64,000 nucleotides of DNA from JBBATK01 sp044228285 (GTDB taxonomy: Bacteria > Bacteroidota > Ignavibacteria > Kapaibacteriales > NICIL-2), in NCBI GenBank assembly GCA_044228285.1, contig JBGAVD010000005.1, positions 186,001 to 250,000 on the forward strand. Reading direction: 5' to 3'. The notes beneath the pieces were generated by a model, which did no database searches, was not told the origin of the DNA, and saw nothing but the letters and a program-made list of their open reading frames with translations. This document shows, piece by piece, positions 8,552-17,773 of the stretch (within the stretch, counting starts at the first letter, position 1; each line of letters opens with the position of its first letter). A program made the position numbers and the translations under genes.

Positions 8552-10012
8552 ATGTCAGAACTGAAAGAGTTTAAGCGGGACATCAAACTCCTTGATGCTA
8601 CCCTCATAGTGGTTGGCATCATGATTGGGTCAGGAATCTTCATTGTTAGTGCCGACATTGCCAGAACGGTGGGTTCGGCTGGTTGGCTACTCGTTGTTTG
8701 GGGAGTAACTGGGGTTATTACGCTCGTTGGAGCGCTCAGTTATGGTGAGCTTGGCGGACTCTTTCCTCAGGCAGGTGGACAATATGTGTACTTACGAGAA
8801 GCTTACAATCCACTCGTTGCCTTTTTGTACGGGTGGACCTGCTTCATGGTTATCCAAACAGGCTCAATCGCGGCAGTAGGTGTTGCGTTCGCTAAGTACC
8901 TTGCAGTGCTTATACCGGCACTTGACGAATCTCATGCGATCAATATAGCGGGTGATTTCAAGATCTCATCGGCTCAGATTGTTGCCATCGCCATGATCTG
9001 CTTCTTAACCTGGGTGAACACAAGAGGAGTGCATACAGGAAAGCTCATACAGAATGTGTTCACCTTTGCCAAGGTTGGTTCCATGGTTGGTATCATAGTC
9101 TTGGGACTGGTGATAGGATACAACCACGACGTAGTGACTGCAAACCTCGCGCATTTTTGGGAAGCGAAGCGCATCACTTTGGGTGATAGCGGAACGATCA
9201 CAGAAGTTCTGCAACTCAGTGGTTACTCACTCGTCGCTGCCATCGCCGTTGCCCAGGTGGGATCCCTTTTCTCGAGTGACGGCTGGAATAATCTGACCTT
9301 TGCAGCAGCAGAAGTCGTTAATCCTCGCAAGAACATACCTTTGGCCTTGCTCTTTGGAACCTTGATAGTAACTGCTCTCTATATTAGTGTCAATTTGGCA
9401 TACCTTGTCACTCTACCAGTTGAAGGAAGTGTCAATGGCAGTGTGCTAGAGCACGGAATTCAATTTGCTACGAACGATCGTGTCGGGGCAGCTTCTGCTG
9501 AGATGATCTTTCCCGGAACAGGTGCGTTGATCATGGCTGTCCTTATCATGATCTCAACTTTCGGATGTAACAATGGGATGATTTTGGCTGGGGCAAGATG
9601 TTACTATGCCATGGCTAAGGATAAGCTGTTCTTCTCGAGAGTAGGAGAGCTGAATACGAAGTCAGTACCTGCATTTGCACTCTGGCTTCAATGCGGTTGG
9701 GCTTCTTTGCTATGCTTGACGGGAAAGTACGGAGATCTTCTTGACTATGTCATTTTCGCGGTTCTCCTGTTTTACATCGCAACAATTGTCGGCATCTTCA
9801 TCCTTCGTCGGAAAATGCCAGATGCTGAACGTCCAGTTAGAGCTGTTGGGTACCCATTCCTTCCAATTCTCTACATCGTTATGGCTTTCACTATCAGCGT
9901 GGTGCTTCTGATTGAGAAGCCAGCGTTTACCTATCCTGGCTTAGGTATTGTTCTGGCGGGAATACCTGTGTACTACATTTGGCGATCGAAGCAAAATGAA
10001 AAAGCCGCGTGA
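8552..10012 (+). CDS. APC-family amino-acid permease (second copy)
   Basis: 486 residues, ATG at 8552 preceded by GGAG. About 12 transmembrane helices; helix 1 carries GIMIGSGIFIVSADIAR and helix 6-7 region carries SSDGWNNLTFAAAEVVNPRKNIP, resembling the LAT-like (L-type/heteromeric transporter light chain) branch of the APC superfamily rather than the CAT-like branch of the preceding gene. The two are therefore distant paralogues with probably different substrates. Its TGA stop lies in the loop of the downstream terminator hairpin. Confidence 0.87.
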   Translation: MSELKEFKRDIKLLDATLIVVGIMIGSGIFIVSADIARTVGSAGWLLVVWGVTGVITLVGALSYGELGGLFPQAGGQYVYLREAYNPLVAFLYGWTCFMVIQTGSIAAVGVAFAKYLAVLIPALDESHAINIAGDFKISSAQIVAIAMICFLTWVNTRGVHTGKLIQNVFTFAKVGSMVGIIVLGLVIGYNHDVVTANLAHFWEAKRITLGDSGTITEVLQLSGYSLVAAIAVAQVGSLFSSDGWNNLTFAAAEVVNPRKNIPLALLFGTLIVTALYISVNLAYLVTLPVEGSVNGSVLEHGIQFATNDRVGAASAEMIFPGTGALIMAVLIMISTFGCNNGMILAGARCYYAMAKDKLFFSRVGELNTKSVPAFALWLQCGWASLLCLTGKYGDLLDYVIFAVLLFYIATIVGIFILRRKMPDAERPVRAVGYPFLPILYIVMAFTISVVLLIEKPAFTYPGLGIVLAGIPVYYIWRSKQNEKAA

Positions 10013-10025
10013 GACGCGGCTTTTT
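9999..10025 (+). terminator. bidirectional intrinsic terminator overlapping the permease stop codon
   Basis: Perfect 12-bp stem AAAAAGCCGCGT/ACGCGGCTTTTT with a GAG loop. A-run and T-run flank both sides, so it can work for the permease (plus) and for the convergent outer-membrane-protein gene (minus, ending at 10078). The permease TGA (10010-10012) straddles the stem and loop. Confidence 0.9.
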
Positions 10026-10077
10026 GAATGATCATTACTGTCCGTGTTGCCTTGAGAAGACAGTAGGGATAACTTTA

Positions 10078-11229
10078 CTACTTAGCAATCGGAATCTTGA
10101 AGTAGACTGACAATCCGAGGCTCGCAGAGACGGGACGTGGATTGTTTTGGGAGTTGTATTTCCATGCACCATTTGCTGACTGGAGATCGTCACTAAAGAT
10201 ATAGTTCCGTGCGTCGCTATAAATGGCTTTAAGCGGGTAGCTTGCCATGAAACGGAAATTGACACGACCCCAGTTTTGCTCGGTTACAGGTATGTCAGTA
10301 CCAATTTTTAATGCAGCTACGCTACCCAAATAGTTCTCATATGCTGCACTGTTCTGACCAAATGCTTGGCCAACATAAAAGAGACCAAGACCCGAGTTGT
10401 CGGCACCTATTCTAGTACCATTCGTACCGCTTCCATTACGCGTGGCCATGGAAAATCCGGTTGTATCGCGAGTGACGTTGACCTCTGCATCAGAACCAAG
10501 CTTCGTTGTTCCACTAGTTGACGATTGGAAGCCCACACCAATGACAATACCAGCCAGGTTCAAGTGTGGAAAGAAGTCAAGATAATTGTATGTCTCGTGA
10601 ACCGTGTATGCATCTTGTGGCGTGGATGAAAGAACTTGATCGGCGGACGGACGGCTGAGATAAGAGTATTGATGCATACCGAGACTTAATCCGAAGCTTA
10701 TCGTTCCAAGTGCGGAGAATGGCACTAACAATGTCGCACCATATTCAGGTAGTGCAGCTACCTTCACATCTGTACGACGACCATTGGCAACTTCAGTATT
10801 GATCCCACCTCCAACAAGTCCGAAGTACGGCCCTATGAATATACCCCAACGTTCTTTTGCTGTTTTTGGAACAACCGTTGGTGTAATAAGTGTAGTGCCG
10901 TTCGAATTGTCTGGAGATACAACAATTCCAGTTCCAGTTCTGCCGTTTTGTCCACCTTGATTGGTGCTATCGACATATGCCAGTGATCGCTCAACTTGCG
11001 CAATCCCGTGAGCTGTTAGAGAAATGGCTTCACTCGAAGGTGCGCTAAAAACACTTCTGTAAGAACCAGTGAGTTCGTCTGCTAAGGATAGAGAAACAAC
11101 CCGTTGATCTCTTGTTTGCACGGCAACATCCTGGCTAGAGCTAGCACGCTCTCTAACAGAATCGCTTAGCAATGGTGAGCTAAGAGCAAGAACAAGGAAA
11201 GCCGCGGATGGTAGGTATTTAGGTAGCAT
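10078..11229 (-). CDS. putative outer-membrane beta-barrel protein
   Basis: 383 residues. An N-terminal signal peptide (about residues 1-22, LPSAAFLVLALSSPLL) is followed by ~110 residues of low-complexity Ser/Thr/Asn/Gly-rich sequence and then, from about residue 125 (WGIFIGPYFGLVGGG), alternating aromatic/hydrophobic strands of the kind found in outer-membrane barrels. The C-terminus SASLGLSVYFKIPIAK resembles a closing barrel strand. No precise family was recognised. It is a single minus-strand gene between the permeases and the long sdh leader, and it ends at a shared bidirectional terminator. Confidence 0.6.
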   Translation of the reverse strand: MLPKYLPSAAFLVLALSSPLLSDSVRERASSSQDVAVQTRDQRVVSLSLADELTGSYRSVFSAPSSEAISLTAHGIAQVERSLAYVDSTNQGGQNGRTGTGIVVSPDNSNGTTLITPTVVPKTAKERWGIFIGPYFGLVGGGINTEVANGRRTDVKVAALPEYGATLLVPFSALGTISFGLSLGMHQYSYLSRPSADQVLSSTPQDAYTVHETYNYLDFFPHLNLAGIVIGVGFQSSTSGTTKLGSDAEVNVTRDTTGFSMATRNGSGTNGTRIGADNSGLGLFYVGQAFGQNSAAYENYLGSVAALKIGTDIPVTEQNWGRVNFRFMASYPLKAIYSDARNYIFSDDLQSANGAWKYNSQNNPRPVSASLGLSVYFKIPIAK

Positions 11230-11386
11230 AAGACATCATTATTAGTGAGTAGTATGATGACAACATTGATTAGTATTCGTTCGGTTAAGCTCAAAATATG
11301 ATGTTTATGAAGAGTTGCAAGCGTGTTTTATTAACAATTCACCAAGAGATTGCAATAAGTTGGAGGTAGGGAATAGACCATGTATG

Positions 11387-11432
11387 ACATTGGAATGAGC
11401 ACTCTTATCCACCGCCGTGCTTATTCCAGTGT
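11387..11432. repeat. long hairpin in the sdh leader
   Basis: Inverted repeat with core arms GGAATGAGCAC and GTGCTTATTCC, extending to 16 pairs including two G-T pairs, around a 14-nt loop (TCTTATCCACCGCC). No T-run follows on either strand. Confidence 0.7.
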
Positions 11433-11526
11433 ATGAAAGCCATTCGTTAGGACGCTCTCGGTTTCAAGAGAGTATCGTTGCAAACAATGGAAATATATGC
11501 TCTCAAAGAGGAGATTTGCCAGGCAC

Positions 11527-11596
11527 AACAAACTCGAAAGTTCGCAATCCCATGATAACATTGGCGCACGGAGTATCTCCGTAATTCGAGTTTGTT
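11527..11596. repeat. 12-bp perfect inverted repeat enclosing a 6-bp hairpin
   Basis: Outer arms AACAAACTCGAA (11527-11538) and TTCGAGTTTGTT (11585-11596). The enclosed segment has ACGGAG-TAT-CTCCGT at 11568-11582. The nested arrangement is compatible with a folded RNA element or with paired operator half-sites. Confidence 0.65.
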
Positions 11597-11861
11597 CGAA
11601 ACACTAACAGACAAGCTAGTTGAGTTGGAGATACTACAGTCGCGTAGGGTACTTCTCTTGTGGACTTTTCAACACTAGTTCTCGAATGCCTCTCAATTCC
11701 GTAAATTGCGCCACTAGGTTCAGCATTGATTGCATATACTGGCTATTTCGAAGCTGGTTCTTGTGTTCTGCTCTCTGTGAGCGAACGCCTCCTCGATGCG
11801 ATCAGTAAAGTGTATACATCATCGAATCTAGGACGACTTTTACTGTACAACGGGAAGCAAT

Positions 11862-12551
11862 ATGGCATCGAAGCGCGCACTTTTCGGAACGACAGTCATG
11901 CAGAAGTATATCGTGGCATTCAGCGGTTTAGCGATCGTTGGATTCTTGATAGCTCACTTGGCTGGCAATCTGTTGGTCTATGCAGGACCTTCAGCATTCA
12001 ATAAGTATGCACAAGGATTACGAGATCTAGGTGCTTTGCTATGGCTTATGCGACTCGGAACTTTCGTTGCATTCGTCATGCATATTGTGTTTAGCGTAAA
12101 ACTAAAAGGACGCAATGCAGCCGCTCGACCAACAAACTACAGTGTTGTTAGTACCCAGGCATCTACGGTTTCGTCAAGAAGCATGGTCTATACGGGTCTA
12201 ACCATTCTGACCTTTGTACTCTTTCACCTTGCGCACTTCACCTGGGGCAAGGTTCAACCGAAACATTTCGAAGGTTCTTGGATGTTGCCTGATGGACGTC
12301 TTGTTCACAATGCGTACGCAATGACTGTCGCTGGATTTCAAGAAACATCGATTAGCGTACTCTATCTTGTTGCAGTTACTGTCGTATTCCTTCATCTCAA
12401 TCATGCGGTTCAAAGTGCAGTCCAGACTATAGGATTCAATCACCCACGGTATCGTCCGTTGGTTCTCAACATCAGCAAGGTTCTTTCGATAGTGCTTTGG
12501 TTAGGCTTTTTCTCGATACCGATTAGTGTGTTGATCGGACGTGTTAACTAG
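11862..12551 (+). CDS. sdhC: succinate dehydrogenase/fumarate reductase cytochrome b subunit
   Basis: 229 residues with five hydrophobic helices, the single-subunit b558-type membrane anchor found in Bacteroidota and related groups. It anchors the SdhAB catalytic dimer in the inner membrane and passes electrons to or from quinone through haem b. Histidines suited as haem ligands occur in helices 1 (IAHLAGN), 2 (FVMHIVF), 3 (LFHLAHF) and 4 (FLHLNHAVQ). First gene of sdhCAB; the next gene begins 13 bases after its stop. Confidence 0.92.
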   Translation: MASKRALFGTTVMQKYIVAFSGLAIVGFLIAHLAGNLLVYAGPSAFNKYAQGLRDLGALLWLMRLGTFVAFVMHIVFSVKLKGRNAAARPTNYSVVSTQASTVSSRSMVYTGLTILTFVLFHLAHFTWGKVQPKHFEGSWMLPDGRLVHNAYAMTVAGFQETSISVLYLVAVTVVFLHLNHAVQSAVQTIGFNHPRYRPLVLNISKVLSIVLWLGFFSIPISVLIGRVN

Positions 12552-12564
12552 GAATGGAGACAAG

Positions 12565-14478
12565 ATGATTTTAGATTCGAAAATTCCCGCAGGACCGATC
12601 CAAGAGAAATGGGATCGTCATCGTCGCGATATCAAACTGGTCAATCCTGCTAATAAGCGGAAGTTTAAAGTTATTGTTGTCGGCACTGGCTTGGCCGGAG
12701 CATCCGCAGCCGCTACGTTATCCGAACTCGGCTATCAGGTAGATGCGTTTTCATTTCATGATTCACCACGTCGCGCACACTCGATTGCCGCACAGGGCGG
12801 TATCAATGCCGCGAAGAACTATCAGAATGACGGCGACAGTATTCACCGACTTTTCTATGATACGGTTAAGGGTGGCGACTTCCGGGCTCGTGAGGGAAAC
12901 GTTTACCGTCTTGCCCAAGTAAGTGTGAACATTATTGACCAGTGTGTTGCCCAAGGCGTGCCCTTTGCCCGCGAGTACGGTGGACTCTTGGACAATCGCT
13001 CATTCGGTGGTGCGCAAGTTTCAAGAACTTTCTACGCTCGTGGCCAGACAGGTCAACAACTCTTAATTGGTGCATATCAAGCAATGATGCGCACGGTAGG
13101 GCTTGGTAAAACACGTCTATGGAATCGCGAGGAGATGTTGGATGTGGTGATCGTGGATGGTCATGCCAAGGGTATTATCTCGCGTAACCTTGTCACCGGT
13201 GCTATTACACGTCACTCCGCAGACGCAGTCTTACTCTGTACTGGTGGTTATGGCAATGTGTTCTTCCTTTCAACGAACGCAAAGAACTCCAACGTAACAG
13301 CTGCATTCCGCGCCTACAAGCGTGGCGCTGCATTTGCCAATCCGTGTTACACACAGATTCACCCTACATGCATTCCGGTAAGTGGCGATCATCAATCAAA
13401 ACTGACCTTAATGTCGGAGTCCCTGCGAAATGACGGACGTATCTGGGTTCCAAAAACACTGGGAGATGGGAGGAGTCCAGATCAGATTCCTGAGAGCGAA
13501 CGCGACTACTACCTGGAACGCAAGTATCCAAGCTTTGGTAACCTCTCGCCACGCGACATCGCCTCACGTGCCGCAAAGCAGGTGTGCGATGAAGGTCGCG
13601 GAGTTGGTCCAGGAGGCTTGGGAGTGTATCTTGATTTTGCCTCTGCAATTCAACGTCTCGGTAAGGATGTAGTTGAAGAGCGCTATGGAAATCTCTTTGA
13701 GATGTATGAGCGAATTACGGCAGAGAATCCGTACGAAGTTCCAATGCGAATTTTTCCAGCAGTTCACTATACCATGGGTGGTTTGTGGGTTGATTATAAC
13801 CTCATGAGCAACCTTCCTGGTCTGCACGTACTTGGAGAAGCCAACTTCTCGGATCACGGAGCAAATCGCTTAGGCGCTAGCGCTCTGATGCAAGGTTTGG
13901 CTGATGGGTACTTTGTGATTCCGTACACAATCGGACACTACTTTGCTTCCCATCCTCAAGTTCGTCCAAGCACTGATCATCCTGCATTTGAAGAAGCAGA
14001 ACAACAAGTTCGTGGTAAGATTAATAAGCTCTTGACCATCAATGGTTCACGTAGTGCAATGTCATTCCACCGTGAGCTTGGTAAGATCATGTGGGACTAT
14101 TGTGGAATGTCGCGCAATGCAGATGGTTTGAAAAAAGCTCTGGAGCTTATTCCGAAGCTACGTGAAGAGTTTTGGCAGAATCTGCGTGTGCCAGGCCAAG
14201 GCGAAGACCTCAATCAGAACCTTGAAGTTGCTGGTCGAGTTGCAGACTTCATGGAGTTCTCCGAGCTGATGTGTATGGACGCCTTGAATCGCAATGAATC
14301 CTGTGGAGGACATTTCCGAGAAGAGTTTCAAACAGCTGAAGGCGAAGCAGAAAGAAACGACGCAGAGTATACCTATGTCGGTGCATGGGAATACCAAGGT
14401 GATACTCAGAAGCCTGTCATGCATAAGGAAGCTCTCGAGTTCGAGAATATTCACTTAGCAGTGCGAAGCTACAAGTAG
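12565..14478 (+). CDS. sdhA: succinate dehydrogenase/fumarate reductase flavoprotein subunit
   Basis: 637 residues from the ATG at 12565, preceded by GGAG; an upstream in-frame GTG at 12541 would overlap sdhC and has no ribosome site. The FAD-binding Rossmann motif GTGLAGASAAATLSELGY is near residue 37, and the flavin-linking HSIAAQGGINAAKNYQ and the catalytic region around HPTCIPVSGDHQSKL and the R-rich HYTMGGLWVDYN are intact. It oxidises succinate to fumarate in the TCA cycle (or the reverse) and passes electrons to SdhB. Belongs to the long form used with single-subunit b558 anchors. Confidence 0.95.
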   Translation: MILDSKIPAGPIQEKWDRHRRDIKLVNPANKRKFKVIVVGTGLAGASAAATLSELGYQVDAFSFHDSPRRAHSIAAQGGINAAKNYQNDGDSIHRLFYDTVKGGDFRAREGNVYRLAQVSVNIIDQCVAQGVPFAREYGGLLDNRSFGGAQVSRTFYARGQTGQQLLIGAYQAMMRTVGLGKTRLWNREEMLDVVIVDGHAKGIISRNLVTGAITRHSADAVLLCTGGYGNVFFLSTNAKNSNVTAAFRAYKRGAAFANPCYTQIHPTCIPVSGDHQSKLTLMSESLRNDGRIWVPKTLGDGRSPDQIPESERDYYLERKYPSFGNLSPRDIASRAAKQVCDEGRGVGPGGLGVYLDFASAIQRLGKDVVEERYGNLFEMYERITAENPYEVPMRIFPAVHYTMGGLWVDYNLMSNLPGLHVLGEANFSDHGANRLGASALMQGLADGYFVIPYTIGHYFASHPQVRPSTDHPAFEEAEQQVRGKINKLLTINGSRSAMSFHRELGKIMWDYCGMSRNADGLKKALELIPKLREEFWQNLRVPGQGEDLNQNLEVAGRVADFMEFSELMCMDALNRNESCGGHFREEFQTAEGEAERNDAEYTYVGAWEYQGDTQKPVMHKEALEFENIHLAVRSYK

Positions 14479-14597
14479 AGTCGCTGTGGCACAATGGGTG
14501 CGCAAGCGGCTTGCGACAAGCAAAGGTTTGAACGAATTGTGACCCTAATGCGCCTGTAAGAAGGTGCTCATAGAGAAATCAAAAAAGGAATGAGATC

Positions 14598-15347
14598 ATG
14601 AAGTTGAAGCTGAACATTTGGAGACAGAAGAATCAAGGTAGCACCGGTGGTATGGTGGCCTATGATATGGATAATGTAAGCCCGGACATGAGCTTCCTCG
14701 AAATGCTCGACATACTTAATGAGAAACTCATTGAGCGAGGTGAAGAACCGGTTGCTTTTGAGCATGATTGTCGTGAAGGTATCTGCGGATCCTGTGGTAT
14801 GATGATCAATGGTATGGCCCATGGTCCTGAGCGCTTGACAACCACCTGTCAGTTACACATGCGAAAGTTCAGCGATGGTGATGAGATTACCATCGAGCCA
14901 TGGCGCGCGAAAGCCTTCCCTGTGATCAAGGACTTGGTTGTTGATCGTGCTTCTTTTGATAACATTATTGCATCTGGTGGCTTCGTAAGTGTTAATACTG
15001 GTGGAGTTCCTGATGCCAATGCAATACCTGTTCCGAAAGTCAATGCGGATAGAGCTTTTGATGCTGCTGCGTGCATCGGCTGCGGTGCCTGCGTTGCTGC
15101 ATGTCCAAATGCTTCAGCTATGCTCTTTACATCTGCAAAAGTCATGCACCTTGCTCATTTGCCCCAAGGTCAAGCGGAGCGTAGTCAGCGTGTGATTTCC
15201 ATGATTAGCACCATGGACGCTGAGGGTTTTGGTGGCTGTACTAATCATTATGAGTGCGAGGCTGCATGTCCAAAGGGCATCTCTGTAGAGAATATTGCCG
15301 CAATGAATCGGGACCTCTTTACAGCTAGCTTTGCAAGCCGTGACTAA
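14598..15347 (+). CDS. sdhB: succinate dehydrogenase/fumarate reductase iron-sulfur subunit
   Basis: 249 residues, ATG preceded by AGGAATG. It carries electrons between SdhA and SdhC. Cluster motifs are all present: CREGICGSCG plus a later Cys (TTTC) for [2Fe-2S] in the N-terminal ferredoxin domain, CIGCGACVAACP for [4Fe-4S], and CTNHYECEAACPKG contributing to the [3Fe-4S]/[4Fe-4S] pair. It lies 119 bases after sdhA and ends the operon at a strong terminator. Confidence 0.95.
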   Translation: MKLKLNIWRQKNQGSTGGMVAYDMDNVSPDMSFLEMLDILNEKLIERGEEPVAFEHDCREGICGSCGMMINGMAHGPERLTTTCQLHMRKFSDGDEITIEPWRAKAFPVIKDLVVDRASFDNIIASGGFVSVNTGGVPDANAIPVPKVNADRAFDAAACIGCGACVAACPNASAMLFTSAKVMHLAHLPQGQAERSQRVISMISTMDAEGFGGCTNHYECEAACPKGISVENIAAMNRDLFTASFASRD

Positions 15348-15374
15348 CACTTGTATCTACGACGAGTTATGATT

Positions 15375-15412
15375 CAAAGAGGCACTGATTTCCACAGTGC
15401 CTCTTTGCTTTT
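15375..15412 (+). terminator. sdhCAB terminator
   Basis: Perfect 13-bp stem CAAAGAGGCACTG/CAGTGCCTCTTTG with a 7-nt loop, followed by CTTTT, 27 bases after the sdhB stop. Confidence 0.88.
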
Positions 15413-15615
15413 AGCTAGATTTTTCGTAGGTCAATTGCTCGGTTTGCTTCTTTACGACGACTGAGCTACCATGTGCTCTTGCTGTATCTAATTGTTGTGT
15501 GTACAATGATGTCAAAACGCTTTCTCCAAGAGTAGACAAGCTATAAGCGAAGACCGCACATCATTCACTTGGTGAAGAGAATAGTCGATTACTCAATGAT
15601 GCGTTGAGTTGAACC
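15413..15615. other. 203-nt gene-free region before the propeller gene
   Basis: Downstream of the sdhB terminator. No open frame or strong hairpin of note; presumably contains the promoter of the 674-residue secreted protein. Confidence 0.5.
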
Positions 15616-17640
15616 ATGAAATCCTTTTACAGAACTGCATCGTTATTGCTTCTTGTCAGCCCGTGTCTGCATAGTCAACTATACTCTCAAGTACTTGATT
15701 GGGGTAATGCTCTAGGACCCTACAGTGGTTCTGTGTATGCTCTGAGCGCAACTGGGACTATGATTGTCTGCGGAGGTTCAAATGGCGTGTTTCGATCCCT
15801 AAATGAAGGTTTGACATGGTCCTACTCGCCAGTCCCTCACGCCAATGTCATCAGCAGCAAACAATGCGATGAGATCGATTTGATTGGAACCTTTGGCTCA
15901 GGTGTCTATAAAAGTTATCGCGGTGCAATCTGGGATAGTACGAACAACGGACTTGGCAACTTGAATGTATGGGCAATGATAAAGGCGGCAGACACATTGT
16001 ATGCTGGTACGAGTTCAGGTGTGTATATCACAACAAACTGTGGCGTTGATTGGACGATTCTCGATAGTGGAATTCAGAATCGAGTCGTTAATTGTTTTGC
16101 AGTTACTCCAACAGCTATTTATGCAGGAACCACCTCTGGTTTGTATCGACACTTGCGAGGGATAAAAGGTTGGATACGTTCGGACAGCGGTTTGGGAAAC
16201 TTCGTAGTGAAGTGTCTCAGCAGCAATGGTAAGGATATTGTTGCTGGAACATTAGCTGGTGTATTTCGCTCAACTGACGCCGGGCGAAGTTGGCAGGGAA
16301 TCAACACTGGTTTGAGCGCTCAATCAATCCGATCGATTGTATGGAGTCCGCAGTACTTGTTTATAGCCACGAACCAAGGCTTATTCAGGAGTTCAAACTC
16401 AGGCGATAGCTGGCATGCAATACCTATTAGTCCATCTGACTCGAACACAACGGCTCTAGCTCTTTCAAACGAGAAAGTCTTTGCAGGTACCGTTGCCTCG
16501 GGTCTGTTTATGAGCACAGACAATGGTCTGACCTGGGAGTTGTGTGAGGTTGCGGGATCTGTCGTTCGAGCACTGCATATGCATGAGAAAACACTCCGTT
16601 GCGGGAGTTTCCTTGGAATATGGCAGTCAAAGAGTGAAGGCGAAAATTGGACACACTCGAGCCTAGACTCAGTTGTTCCTATTTCATTGATTAACCATTC
16701 GAACTCGCTGTTTTGCGCCACTATGAGCCGTGGCGTGTTTCGTTCAACGGACAATGGCATTTCATGGCATGCACAGAATTCGGGCTTAACAGATCTAAAA
16801 GCTAGGTGTTTAGTTGTACATCAGGCTTCACTCGTACTAGGTACAAGCACTGCGATTTGGAAGAGCATTGATAGTGGTGTCACGTGGGGACTTTCTAGCA
16901 CGGGAGTTCCCCAAACACAAGTGAATTCCATTTGTTCGATTGCTAATGTGCTCCTAGCCGCCACACAGGGCTACGGCATCCTAAAGAGTAGCTACGGAGG
17001 TGCTTCGTGGATTTCATCTAATAGTGGTATGCGTGACTCAACCGTGCTTTGTCTTTACTCGAAGAACAACATCGTATATGCTGGCTCTTCAACGCGTCAC
17101 GTATACTGGAGCACTGATCAAGGTGAAACATGGTTGACGTTGCCTGATCCAACAGACCGAGGCTCCGCTGTTAGAGCAATTCAAAGTGTTGACTCATACT
17201 TGATTGTTGCTATTGACTCGGTTGGCTTGATGATGACCTCAGATAGTGGTAAGATCTGGCACAGCGCCGGGTTACAAGACTACTCCGTGTACTGCCTGAT
17301 CAACGATAAGAACACCCTGTACGCTGGCACCAATGGCTCTGGAGTTTATCGCTGTCGTGCACAATCGTTAGTAGAGGTTGAAGAGTTTCCCTTCGCTAAA
17401 TGTGTTAACATAAAGCTGATACACGACAAGCTCCAGGGACGTTTGAGGATTGTTCGTGACATGCTGAGTGCAGGTGCCTGTATACAGATGTTTAGTCTTG
17501 GTGGCCAACTTGCTGTTGAGTCGGCGTCTTGCTCAGAACCTGAGTGTACGATCGATGTTTCTAGTCTACCGAATGGACTCTACTTTGTTCGCATTGCGGA
17601 AGGCAATACGATCAATAACCTAAAGATCCTTTTTGAGTAG
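15616..17640 (+). CDS. secreted propeller protein (BNR/YCF48-like repeats) with T9SS tail
   Basis: 674 residues. A signal peptide (about residues 1-25, LLLLVSPCLHSQLYSQ) leads into at least ten repeats of ~40-50 residues with the pattern V.AGT..GVFRSTDNG.SW, the Asp-box-like blades of sialidase/photosystem II stability-type propellers. The last ~75 residues (LRIVRDMLSAG..IQMFSLGGQL..LPNGLYFVRI) form a type IX secretion C-terminal sorting domain. Expected to be exported through T9SS and kept at the surface or released. No catalytic residues were recognised; binding or adhesion is a guess. It converges with a related gene on the other strand. Confidence 0.75.
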   Translation: MKSFYRTASLLLLVSPCLHSQLYSQVLDWGNALGPYSGSVYALSATGTMIVCGGSNGVFRSLNEGLTWSYSPVPHANVISSKQCDEIDLIGTFGSGVYKSYRGAIWDSTNNGLGNLNVWAMIKAADTLYAGTSSGVYITTNCGVDWTILDSGIQNRVVNCFAVTPTAIYAGTTSGLYRHLRGIKGWIRSDSGLGNFVVKCLSSNGKDIVAGTLAGVFRSTDAGRSWQGINTGLSAQSIRSIVWSPQYLFIATNQGLFRSSNSGDSWHAIPISPSDSNTTALALSNEKVFAGTVASGLFMSTDNGLTWELCEVAGSVVRALHMHEKTLRCGSFLGIWQSKSEGENWTHSSLDSVVPISLINHSNSLFCATMSRGVFRSTDNGISWHAQNSGLTDLKARCLVVHQASLVLGTSTAIWKSIDSGVTWGLSSTGVPQTQVNSICSIANVLLAATQGYGILKSSYGGASWISSNSGMRDSTVLCLYSKNNIVYAGSSTRHVYWSTDQGETWLTLPDPTDRGSAVRAIQSVDSYLIVAIDSVGLMMTSDSGKIWHSAGLQDYSVYCLINDKNTLYAGTNGSGVYRCRAQSLVEVEEFPFAKCVNIKLIHDKLQGRLRIVRDMLSAGACIQMFSLGGQLAVESASCSEPECTIDVSSLPNGLYFVRIAEGNTINNLKILFE

Positions 17641-17699
17641 TGTCATTCGATGTTTAGAGCCATGTGACGAGTTATGCCGAGCACCGCAAGGTGCGAGCA

Positions 17700-17735
17700 T
17701 AAAAAAAGTCTCCTGAAGAACGTTCAGGAGACTTC
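17700..17735 (-). terminator. terminator of the minus-strand propeller gene
   Basis: Perfect 12-bp stem AAGTCTCCTGAA/TTCAGGAGACTT with a 5-nt loop. A run of A on the left gives T-run after the stem on the minus strand; on the plus strand only a weak tail follows. Confidence 0.82.
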
Positions 17736-17773
17736 ATATGTCAGATGTTCAATGAATAATTTGCGATCGAGAT

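Larger units (their letters stand above)
11230..11861 (+). promoter_or_regulatory. 632-nt gene-free leader upstream of sdhCAB, rich in inverted repeats
   Basis: No convincing coding region is present. The stretch holds the divergent promoters of the outer-membrane-protein gene and sdhC, and several strong inverted repeats: 11387-11402 with 11417-11432 (16 pairs, two of them G-T); 11455-11459 with 11468-11472; 11527-11538 with 11585-11596 (12 perfect pairs), the latter enclosing a 6-bp hairpin at 11568-11582. Neither large hairpin is followed by a T-run, so they are not plain terminators. An untranslated regulatory leader or a small RNA is possible; nothing here matches a riboswitch I know. 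Confidence 0.5.
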
